Source of the DNA: Solanum dulcamara
Lineage: Eukaryota > Streptophyta > Magnoliopsida > Solanales > Solanaceae
Direction of reading: 5' to 3'
Assembly: GCF_947179165.1 (NCBI RefSeq)
Contig: NC_077242.1
Span: 48,431,097 to 48,495,096, forward strand
DNA length: 64,000 bases
Shown here one piece after another: positions 34,147 through 44,012 of the stretch. Below the pieces are notes generated by a model, which saw only the letters and a list, made by a program, of their open reading frames with translations, had not been told where the DNA came from and made no database searches. Both the position numbers and the translations under genes were made by a program. Numbering within the stretch: the stretch's first letter is position 1; every line of letters begins with the position of its first letter.

Positions 34147-35621
34147 ATGTCATGACCCAAGCTAGACCTTAGATGTAACACGACACATAGGATCTCGAGA
34201 GACCCAAAGAAACATCTTAGCATAGCATACATAAGGTAAGTAAGAAATATCAAAACAAAATTATAAATGTAGAATAAAAGTCTTAATATAGAAATAAATA
34301 TAGAAGAGAAAACTCAAAAAATAACATCCGAATAAATGGAAACAACATGACCATAGTCTAACAATGCCTCTACTAACTACTTGGCTACCGGACTAAATTC
34401 CACATTAAATCCTCTCGGTGCTTAGTCATTATCCCAGTGGAAAGTCATAAAACATAATAATTAACATTATTAGGAAAGACAATAATATATATCAATCCTC
34501 ATCATAAAGAAATCATAAGAGTAGCTCATTAACATGATTAATTCGTAAGAATTCATGATTTGGTGAGAATTTTCGTTCACCTCTTTAACATGAGTATGTG
34601 AGAATTACCTTTCACACTATAGATACTTTCTTGAAATATCATTCATAACCTTTCATGAGTCATTCATAATCCTTGATAAGCATTCATAAATCATTCATTA
34701 AAATCATTTATAAAGCATGATCATAAGACTTTTGAAAGCATACTTAAAAATAGCATATAGCATGGGCCATTGAAATTAACCTTGAAATTATGCAATGTAA
34801 TGTGAATTATGCATAATAAGACCAATAACAACGAAATATACCATAATTAAGAAAACCCAATGCAATTCCATAAAAACTAGGGATTAGAAGAAAAATTCAT
34901 AAAAGAGATTTAAAGAAAAACCTTGGGACTCCATGAATGAAAGGATCTATGGATGAATTACCATATACCTTAGACTTTAGAATCCCTAAATTGTACTTGA
35001 ATTGGAGACTTGAGCTTGAAACTCTTGAATTTGCTTTGAGGAAGAAGATGAACTTGGGAGGGATTTTAGAGAGATGATTTTGAAATTTGGGTGTTAGGGA
35101 GTGAATGAGCGAGTTAGGAGGGTTTAAGATAGTTAATAGAATAGGATTTAACCCAAAAATCATCCAAATACATTAATGAAATAGTAGGGAAAAGGCCAAA
35201 ACACCCTTTGAACTTAACTGAATGGGGAACCTGCATGGGAGGGCACCACGGTCCATGAAGCTTACCATGAGTCGTGGTCCTAAAGGTTGGACTGGGTCAA
35301 GAGAGGTTGACTTCATAGAGGTCACCACTACCCATAAAGCTTACCATGGGTCGTGGACCTTGTCGTGGTCCTCAAAGAAACTTGAGGTCCTGGAGTTTAT
35401 GGATGGCTTCACGGTCCATGATATACACCATGGGCCATAGAGCCCTCTGTAGACCCTTTCCCTTATTGCCCCTATTCCTTGCTACTTATGTGGTCCCTTT
35501 CCACGAATTGTAAAGCTGAGTAAGACCCGTGAAGGGTCTCATGGTCCTTATCTAGTGTAATTTTTTTGTGGTTTCCATCTTAAAATACATTTGTTGACTT
35601 TCGAACTTTCGAGGCCTTATA
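34147..35621 (-). repeat. Element H 3' LTR, internally deleted
   Basis: The minus strand starts TATAAGGCCTCGAAAG at 35621 and ends GGGTCATGACA at 34147. The U3 patch (35240-35560) has repeated CACGGTCCATGA / CATGGGTCGTGG near-palindromes like those of element B. Near 34380 the R-side block (CCTCTACTAACTAC) joins directly to a mid-LTR block (TTGGCTACCGGACT), so several hundred bases seen in B and C are missing. Confidence 0.7.
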
Positions 35622-35833
35622 TTTTGGGACTTAACTAGCATGAATAGAGTAGGGAAAGAGATCTAACAACCAACATGAATGCAACGACACATAAAAATAC
35701 ATAAACCAAAGTAATCAACCCTAAGATAAAACATGAATTTAAATCTCATTTCATGAACATGCATGCATACGAAAATATGAGAGTGATTGAAATGCATAAA
35801 TAAGGAGGAGTGAACATAAAGGGGCTTTATACC

Positions 35834-36684
35834 TCAAGTTGGAATGAAGGGAAAAGGATGAGGATAATGTGACATCATATCGGCTTCGGCCTCCCATGTA
35901 GCACCCTCAACTAGTTGGTTCCTCCAAAGAACCTTCACGGATGCAGCTTCTTTGTTTCTCAATTTACGTACTTGATGATCTAATATTTCAATGGGAATCT
36001 CTTCATAAGATAGGATTTCTTTCACAACCACATTGTCCAATGGAAAATATAGGTAAATCACCAACACACTTCTTCACAAAGAGACATGAAACACTAGATG
36101 CACCGATGCACACTCTAAAGGAAAATCTAACTCGTAAGTTACTTTGCCAAAATGCCTCAATATCTGATATAGGCATGCATATCGGGGACTAAGATTCCAT
36201 TTAATACCAAAATGAATCACACCCTTCATAGGTGAGATTTTTAAGTAAAACCAATCATCAATCTCAAATTCAAGCTCCCTTCTCCTTACATTCAAATAAG
36301 ACTTTTCTAGGCTTTGGGTAGTCTTTGATCTTTATCTAATGAGTCTAACTTTCTCTGTAGCCTCACAAACCAACTCGATCCCAATCAAATCAAACTCATC
36401 AACCTCAAACCATCCAATAGGAGACCTATACCTCCAACAATAAAAGGCCTCAAATAGAGCCATTTTGATACTCGAATGATAATTGTTGTTATAAGCAAAC
36501 TCTATTAATGGGAAATGATCATCCCAATTCCATTTTAAGCCAATTTCACAAGCCCTCAATATATCCTCTGAAGTCTAAATAGTACACTAGGCTTGACCAT
36601 CGGTCTGTGGGTGAAAAATTATACCAAGCTTAACTTGAGTACCAAAACCTTTTTGAAAATCTCTAAAACTGAGATGTAAGTTGA
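35834..36684 (-). pseudogene. pol: Element H integrase, C-terminal half
   Basis: The minus strand encodes FAYNNNYHSSIKMALFEAFYCWRYRSPIGWFEV (in two pieces near 36500-36420), the ELEFEIDDW segment, HLVFHVSL and a TWEAEADMMSHYPHPF tail ending at 35834. The pattern matches the other copies' integrase C-terminal domain. Frames change several times. Towards 36684 it reads TSQF-stop-RFSK, the continuation of SDRGTQ found at 61825-61850. Confidence 0.75.
36680..36684. repeat. Target-site duplication GTTGA, left copy (array)
   Basis: GTTGA immediately precedes the first base of LTR 1 and is repeated at 61820-61824 immediately after LTR 4. No GTTGA duplication occurs at the inner LTR boundaries; there LTR ends run directly into PBS or PPT. 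Confidence 0.9.
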
Positions 36685-37126
36685 TGTAACATCCCCTAAA
36701 AATGTTGTATATGATATTTCAATTCTCGATGAAAATGATATAGCTTATGTATTTTGGGCAAAACTTTCAGTAGAATGGTCCAAATTAGGTTATTAAAATT
36801 TTTAAATAATTCCAACATTATTACCTACAACTTTTGTGAGATCATATTTTAAGTTTCGGAGGTTAAGTAAGTCAAATAAATAAATTATTGTAAGATAGTG
36901 TGTTGTGATGAAATGGTGTATATGTAAACGAAAATTCATATCTCACTGTAGAATGCTCCAAATCGGTTAATTTTTGAACAACAAAAAAATAGACTTATAG
37001 AGCAACAATTCATGTAAGACACCAAATCCTAATGAGGAAGTTATCTTATTCAAACGCAGCTCCAAAAAGGGGTATTCCGTTAAAAGAAAGTTCATCTCAC
37101 CAACCATGGAAAGATCTAGATACATT

Positions 37127-37258
37127 TGACATAACTTATGACATCAATAGTCCTCCATTTGACATCTCCCATGACATCACAATCTTCTATTAAATTTTTA
37201 GATTTTTTTATATAATTATTTTAATTATTGTTAGGTCCCTTTTTCATACCTATAAATA
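37127..37258 (+). promoter_or_regulatory. Array LTR 1 promoter region
   Basis: TGACATAA (37127) and TGACATCA (37139), with further TGACAT copies about 33 bases downstream, precede TATAAATA at 37251-37258. A transcription start would be expected about 30 bases after the TATA box, near ATCAAGC; this is an inference. Confidence 0.55.
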
Positions 37259-38420
37259 CCCACCTTAATTCATCATTTTGTTCATCAAGCTTTATCAAGC
37301 AACTCTTCTCTCCATACACTTCTTTACTCATTCTAAAAATATAGTTTTAGTTCTTAGTAGTGTAGAAATACTATTTCATTGATTGATATACTCTGGATAG
37401 TACACAAAATACTCCGGCAAGGAGAAAAGACTAGGATTCAAGTGTATTCATAAAGTTCTTCGATTCTAAGTAACGCTTCGGATTTTTAGGTATATAAGGC
37501 TTCAATGAGAGTATTCCTTCCACTCTCATGCCTAAAGTATTTTAATTATATGATAAATTATACTTATTTTTTTAAGCTTTACTCTAAGTTATGTGGGTGT
37601 TTATCCATGGCTTCTTCCACTCATGTAGTCCAAAAACTCTTTCAATTAAATATCTTGATTTTAAGTAATATTTTCTTATGGATAATTCTTATTTATTCTT
37701 AATAGAATGAATCATGGTTAAACTAATGATTATTGGCCTATTTTGATGCAACATAATTTCATATGTATGAATTGATGGATTGCAAGTAATTTATCTATTT
37801 ATCTCTTTAAAGGTTCTTGAAATTCATGGTGGATTGGTTAAAGCATGATTACTAATTAATGAATTTCGAAGTATTTATGCATATTTATTTACATAAATAT
37901 TTTCAAGTTGAATTGATTTGAACTCATCTAGTTTTACTAGCTTTTCAATGAAGTTTGACTAAAAAGCGATGACTACAAATGAATATTTATGAAAGCAATG
38001 TCTATGATAAAAATGGAGTCTTATAAAATAAAAGAATGATGAAATGCTATGAATGATGGATTCTTTATTCTATAAGGATAGTTCTTGCATATTTGAATCA
38101 CCAAATGTTTCAATCAGCTATTCTACCGAATATGATGTTTTGAATTATCAAGCTATATATTTTGAAGTATTAAACTACTCTGTGGGATTGACTTAGCACC
38201 GAATGGGTCATTGATGTGGGATTCGGTAAGGGAATCCTAATAGCAACCCCTTGTCTTATTAACTATGTGCCAACATAGGAGCCCTTGTAGGCTTAGGCTA
38301 ATGGATCCATGAAAGCCCTTAAATTTAAAGTTAAAGAAATGAATGAAATTGATGGAGTTCTACCCGGTAAGTAATCTCCCCGACCAACGTAGGGGGGTAT
38401 GTTGAATTCCATGAAATAAC

Positions 38421-38444
38421 TCGCATGGTCTTAGATGTCGGTTA
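38421..38444 (+). other. Cross-family conserved LTR box
   Basis: TCGCATGGTCTTAGATGTCG followed by GTTA occurs in all four array LTRs (45747, 53448, 61230). It recurs with few changes in both B LTRs (3097, 12925) and in the C 5' LTR (25206-25229, minus), although the U3 regions of these families are unrelated. It lies downstream of the TATA box, so it is probably transcribed. Its function is unknown. Confidence 0.6.
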
Positions 38445-39015
38445 TGGTCATCTTCCCACAAAATAAATATTTTAAAGGATATTTTTATGATTGATTATGC
38501 ATACATTGCATTATGTTTCATATTATATAAATGTTTTAATATTTCCTCAATGTTCATGCATGCTTATATACTTAGTACCTTTAAAGTACTAACGCATACT
38601 CTTTTTCCTACATGATATCACCATGTAGGGACCAGTGATTCTCCTGTTATGCTTCATGTGGCTAGTAGAGATCTCGTTTGAAGACCACTTTTGGTGAGTA
38701 TCCATTTTTCGAGAATAATACTCCTTTATCTTTCTAGCTTATGATATGTTGAGATCTTTAGACACTTACTATGGTATTTCTTTTTATTAAGATTGAGGGT
38801 GAGATAGGGACTTGTCTTAGCCCCGTTAGATCTAAAAGTTAGAGGTATTGTTGGACATATGTAAGTTGAAGATCTTCTTTTATGATTTCTGCTTATTTAT
38901 TTATCTGCATTACCAATGAAAGGCTAAAAGAATGCTAAGAGGCTTATTTGAGGTACTTTCGGGTTCCTCATTCGCCATGTTACGTCTAGGCTCTAGGCTT
39001 GGGTCGTGACAAACT

Positions 39016-39025
39016 TGGTATCAGA
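39016..39025 (+). other. Primer-binding site, array unit 1
   Basis: TGGTATCAGA matches the initiator-Met tRNA complement for ten bases and then diverges (TTTT instead of GC). It lies four bases after LTR 1. All three units carry the same truncated match. Confidence 0.75.
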
Positions 39026-39225
39026 TTTTGAAGTTTTGAATGGTCCTCTGATTCCAACATACCGTGTCAAATAAGATCTTGTTCATGGTTGTAAAGCACG
39101 CCATAACTATGAATAGGAGGCTATGGGACATTTAGGAAAGTTTTCACTTCTTTCAAATTAATGTCGTGCCTTAGTTTGTCCTAAGCTTTCCTTTAACTAA
39201 CGACCCATTTCGTATTCTCTATATA

Positions 39226-40270
39226 ATGACTCGTGGAAAAGCACCTCCAAGTGCAAGGGTTGATGATAAGGACCAAGATCCCCCAGTTCCCAATGCCCTA
39301 TATCATGAAGAAGGGGTAACCCATACCGGGTTTTGCAATATCATTACGTTGTTGACTCAAGTCGTAGACAACTAAGGGAATCAAGGTGTTTCTCATCCCC
39401 AACTACCAATCCATCCTCTATGATTCAGGATTTCTAAAAGATGAATCCACCCGAGTTCGATGGTTCTAAATTAGATGAGGACCCTATGAAGTTCATTGAT
39501 GAGGTGTACCGGATTATGGCTATCATGGGTGTGCCATAGAATGAGAAGGCCGAGCTAGTGTTCTATCAACTCAAAGGAGTAGCTCGGGTGTGGTACGAAC
39601 AATGGGTTGTTGAGAAGAATGAGAAAATGGGGCCAATAGGATGGGAAAAGTTCAAAGGTGCCTTCATAGACCGCTTCTTCCCATTAGAGCTAGAGGAAGC
39701 CAAAATCCAAGATTTTATCAACCTCCGTTAAGGGAGTATGAGCATGAGGGAGTATGCTCTCAAATTTACTAAGTTGTCAAAGTATGCTCTCTTCATGGTC
39801 TCTGACCTAATAGCTAGGATGAGCAAGTTCATTTCTGGTGTCTCAAGCTTAGTTTCCAAGGAGTGCAAAACAACCATGTTGATCAAGGAGATGGACATCT
39901 CTAAGCTAATGACTTACGCAAAACAAATTGAAGAAGAGAAGTTGAGAGAGAGATCAAGAGGGTTTAAAAAGGCTAGAGTGGATGGTGGAGAGTTTAACCT
40001 TCAAAGGTCTGGTTATGGTAACCATGGCAAAGGCTAAGGTGGGCAACGGTTTGTGGGACAAAGTTCCACCAATACTCCTCCTCTAAGGTTCAACAAAGAC
40101 ATGGGTGATAAACCAATGGTTCTAAGAGAGAATGTTGCTGCTCAAACTTTCTCTGCTTGCAAGAAGTGTGAAAGGACTGACAAAGAGAAATACTTAGCCG
40201 ACTCCAATGCAAGTGTGGCAAGATAGGCCACCATGCAAAATATTGTAGATATGGTGGCGGTAGGCCTTAA
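39226..40270 (+). pseudogene. gag: Array unit 1 gag pseudogene
   Basis: An ATG at 39226 starts MTRGKAPPSARVDD. The capsid-like part includes GVARVWYEQWVVEKNEKMG, FFPLELEEAKIQDFINLR and MSMREYALKFTKLSKYA (99 open codons, 39738-40037). The knuckle region (40158-40240) is frameshifted: CKKCERT survives, but the following CxKxGHHAKxC lies in another frame. Stops shared with units 2 and 3 are at 39435-39437, 39729-39731 and 40035-40037. A private stop (GACAACTAAGGG near 39370) and a one-base deletion near 39405 occur only here. Confidence 0.85.
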
Positions 40271-40702
40271 GGCCAATTTGCTCATAGTCAACAAGCCCAA
40301 GGAGGTGTCCAATGTACCAACCACTTTTATGCCTTGCATGGGAGATGAGAGGTTGAGGACGCACCCAATATCATCACCGGTATGTTAAAGGTCTTTGCTT
40401 TTAATGTGTATGCACTATTAGATCTGGGTGCAAATTTATTATTTATTACTCCATTCCTTACTAATAGGTTTGATGTGTCACCCGAAATGTTATTAGAGCC
40501 CTATTTGATGTCTACCCCTGTGGGTGAATCGGTTATTGTTAGAAAGGTCTATAGGGGTTGTCCCATGTCTATCTTGCATAAAGTTATTCTTTGTAATCTC
40601 ATTGAGATTGACATGGTAGATTTCGATGTGATTCTTGGGATGGATTGGTTACATGCATTTTATGCTTTCATAAATTGTAGGACTCGTCGAGTCAAGTTCT
40701 AA
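40271..40702 (+). pseudogene. pol: Array unit 1 protease pseudogene
   Basis: A 106-codon frame (40382-40702) is retropepsin-like: YALLDLGANLLFITPFL, then STPVGESVIVRKVYRGCP and ILGMDWLHAF. The catalytic triplet reads D-L-G where element C has D-P-G; a CCG-to-CTG change would explain it. The same D-L-G is present in all three units. The frame ends at a shared TAA at 40700-40702. Confidence 0.8.
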
Positions 40703-42407
40703 TTTCTAAATAAGCCCATTATTAAATAGGAGGGTCGTGATTCGGTGGTGAAGGGTAAATTCATTTCTTATCTTAAGGCCCAAAAAACTTCTAAGGGTTG
40801 TATTTACCATATTGTGAGGGTTAGGGATATCAACTCTGAAAGTCCTCCTCTTGAGTTGGTTCCCATAGTCAACGAGTTCCCCGATCTCTTTCTCGATGAC
40901 TTTCCTGGTGTCCCTCCTGAAAGAGAAGTTGATTTTGGTATCGATCTCCTCTTTGATACCCAACCTATCTCTATTCTTCTTTATCGAATGGCTCCGGCAG
41001 AATTGAAAAAGTTGAAGGAACAATTAAAGGACTTATTAGAAAAGGGGTTCATAAGACCAAGTATTTCGCCATGTGGTAACCCGTGTTATTTGTGAGAAAG
41101 AAGGATGGGTCTCTTTGAATGTGCATAGACTACCAGTAATTAAATAAGATGACCATTAAAAACAAGTACCTACTCCCTAGAATAGATGACTTTTTTGATC
41201 AATTGCAAGGAAAAAGTCACTTCTCCAAGATCGACCTTCGGTCCGGCTATCACCAACTACGGGTGAGGGAGTATGACATTCCCCAAATAGCCTTCCGAAC
41301 AATGTATGGTCACTTTGAGTTTGTGGTGATGAGTTTTGGGTTGACGAATGCACCTACGGTATTTATGGACTTAATGAATAGGGTGTTCAAACCTTACCTT
41401 GATACTTTTGTGGTGGTCTTTATTGATGATATTTTAATTTACTCTCAGGTGAGGAAGAACACAAGAATCACTTGAGAGTTGTGCTTCAAATATTGAGGGA
41501 TAGGCAATTATTTGAAAATTTTAGTATGTGTGAATTTTGGTTGAAGTAGGTGACATTTCTTGGTCAAGAAGTGTCCGATGATGGGATCAAAGTTGATTCT
41601 AAGAAAACAGAGATAGTCAAGAATTAGCCTAGACTGTTGTCTTCTTCAGACATTAGGACCTTTTTGGGTCTAGCCGAGTACTATAGAAGGTTCGTTGAAG
41701 GTTTTTCTTCCATCTCATCTCCTATGACAAAATTAACCCAAACGAAAACCAAATTTATATGGATGGATGAGTGTGAGAAGAGTTTCCAGACTTTGAAAGA
41801 TCGACTTACCTCCGCTCCTATTTTCACTCTCCCAGAAAGATTAGAAGGGTTTGTAATTTATTATGATGCTTCAAAGATTGGTTTAGGTTGTGTCTTAATG
41901 TAAAATGACAAGCTCATAGCCTATGCTTCTAGGCAATTAAAGGTGCATGAGCGTAACTACCCTACCCATGACCTTGAATTGGCGGTCGTTGTTTTTTCTT
42001 TAAAGATTTGGAGGCATTACCTCTATGGGGTGCATGTGGATGTGTATACCGATCATAAAAGTCTTCAATATGTGTTCACCCAAAAAGACCTTAATCTAAG
42101 GCAAAGAAGGTGGCTAGAACTCCTTAAGTACTATGATATGAGTGTGCACTATCATCCGGATAAAGCCAATGTAGTTGCCGATGTACTTATTAGAGTGTCT
42201 ATGGTGAGTGTAGCCCATGTGGATGAAGGGAAGAGGGAGTTGTTGAAAGATATTAACCAGTTGGCTAGATTAGGGGTGAAGTTGTGTTGTACTTATGATG
42301 GTGGTATGGTTGTTCAAAATAGGTCTGAATCCTTTTTAGTGGTGGATGTTAAATCAAAGAAAGATCTTGACCCAACATTTATCGAGTTAAAGAAGTTGGT
42401 GAAATAG
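40703..42407 (+). pseudogene. pol: Array unit 1 reverse transcriptase and RNase H pseudogene
   Basis: The RT N-terminal part is [21 protein letters not shown] frameshift lies near 41085 and shared stops near 41117 and 41140. Then come [18 protein letters not shown] and the catalytic FIDD at 41419-41430, followed by a second shared frameshift. RNase H shows [39 protein letters not shown] and VVADVLIRV, with a shared TAA at 41901-41903. All RNase H acidic motifs are visible, but no continuous frame exists. Confidence 0.85.
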
Positions 42408-43809
42408 AAGAAAATAGAGGTCTTTTCCCAAGGGGGTGATGGGGTGATATACTACCAAGGTCGGCTATGTGTTCCGGATGTTGATGGCCTAAGGAGTTTG
42501 ATCTTGATGAAGGCTCATAATTCTACATACTCCATTCATCTCGGTTCGACGAAAATGTACCGAGACTTAAAAGAGTTCTATTGGTGGGGTGGCATGAAGA
42601 AGGACATAGAAAGGTTCGTGTCTGAATGTCATAATTGCCAAAAAATGAAGGACGAACATCAAAGGCTGAGTGGCCTAGCCTAAGACATCGAAATCCCTAC
42701 TTGGAAATGGAAAAATGTGAATATGGATTTTGTAGTGGGTTTGCCTCATACCCAAAAGTGTCATAATTTAATTTGGGTAATTGTTGATAGAAAAACTAAG
42801 TCGTCTCACTTCCTACCAGTTAAGACTTCCTATAGTGTCAAAGACTATGCCAAGTTGTATATTCGGGGGTTGGTGAGGTTGAATGGTGTGCCATTATCCA
42901 TTACTATTTCACCAGAATTCATTGATTGCTCTATACGAATTTATAATGGAAAAACGTACCCAATTCACTTCTCACTTTTGGAGATCATTTCAAAACGGCA
43001 TCAGTACTAAGGTAAAATTGAGCACCGCATTCTCAAACATATGGGAAATCCAAAAGGATAATTCAAACACTAGAGGATATGTTAAGGGCTTGTGTGTTGG
43101 AGTTTAAAGGAAATTGGGATGATCATCTACCGCTCATCTAGTTTGCCTATAATAATATTTACCATTCAAGTATTGAGATGGCACCGTTTGAGGCTTTGTA
43201 TAGAAGACGAAGTAGATCTCTGGTTGGTTGGTTCAAAGTAGGTGAGATGACCTTATTGGGCCCCTATTTGGTAGTTGATCCTTTAGAGAAGGTGAAGATT
43301 ATTAGACAAAGGTTGAAGATAGCTCAAAGTCATCAAAAGTCCTATTCCAACACTAGAAGAAGGGATCTTGAGTTTAATATAGACGATTGGGTGTATCCGA
43401 AGGTTTCACCCATGAAGGGTGTGGTTTGGTTTGGTAATAAAGGTAAATTAAGCCCCAGGTACGTAGGGCCTTATAGAATCGTGAGACGTGTTGGCAAGGT
43501 TGCATATGAGTTGGAATTACCCTTGGAAATGGCCATGGTTCATCCGGTGTTCCATGTGTCTATGTTGAAAAAATGTGTGGGTGATCCTAGTTCCATTGTA
43601 CCTATGGGAGTAGTGAATATTGAAGAAAACTGACCTATTAAGAAGTTCCTATTGAAATTTTGGACCGGCAAGTTAAGAGATTGAGGAACAAAGAAGTAGC
43701 ATCTGTTAAAGTCTTTTGGAGGAATCAACAAATAGAAAGTGCAACATGGGAAGCGGAAGTGGATATGATTAAGCGATACCCTCATCTATTTCTCTTTACC
43801 CAAAACTAA
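42408..43809 (+). pseudogene. pol: Array unit 1 integrase pseudogene
   Basis: The zinc-binding domain is AHNSTYSIHLGSTKMYRDL then SECHNCQ. The first catalytic Asp is in MDFVVGLPHT. The second Asp motif is replaced by about 50 unrelated bases (42905-42956), after which the normal sequence resumes in another frame. The C-terminal part has FEALYRRRSRSLVGWF, GKLSPRYVGPYRI, VFHVSMLKKCVGDPSS and TWEAEVDMIKRYPHLF, ending at 43807-43809. Stops at 42681-42683 and in NIEEN-stop are present. Confidence 0.85.
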
Positions 43810-43999
43810 GGTATTAAGTCGTCCTTTCTCAAATACTTGAAATCATTGCATTTCAACTTTTCTTGTCATATGCTTGCAACATTATGAAATATGTTTCAAA
43901 TGATGTTTTAAATTATACTATTGCATTGATGATGGGTTGTTGGTTTACACTCTTCTCTACTCAACCTAAGTCTTTCCTCATTCGAAGATGAAAGTTCCC

Positions 44000-44012
44000 A
44001 AGAGGGAGATAA
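44000..44012 (+). other. Polypurine tract, array unit 1
   Basis: AAGAGGGAGATAA abuts the TGTAACATCC start of LTR 2. Confidence 0.8.

Larger units (their letters stand above)
34147..36684 (-). mobile_element. Element H, left part (3' LTR and integrase C-terminal half)
   Basis: H is a minus-strand Ty3/gypsy element split in two by the tandem array. This part carries the 3' LTR, a poor PPT region (35622-35635) and the distal half of IN. The proximal half of IN, RNase H, RT and part of PR continue at 61820-64000. The two parts join in sequence register after removal of the array and one copy of GTTGA. Confidence 0.85.
36685..39011 (+). repeat. Array LTR 1 (5' outer LTR, 2327 bp)
   Basis: It runs from TGTAACATCC to GGGTCGTGACA. 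It is the most distinct of the four near its start (TGATATTTCAATTC, GATATAGC, GGGCAAAACTT where the others have TGATGTT, GATACAAC, GGGCTTAAC). The cross-family box is at 38421-38444. The region 38190-38300 (GCACCGAATGGGTC and so on) corresponds to blocks also seen in the LTRs of B, C and D. Confidence 0.9.

Noticed and set aside
37505..37702. 65-codon frame in array LTR 1 (repeated at 44831 in LTR 2)
   Set aside because: LTRs 3 and 4 have an earlier stop in the same frame. The translation is Leu/Ile/Phe/Tyr-rich as expected of AT-rich DNA. There is no sign of purifying selection.
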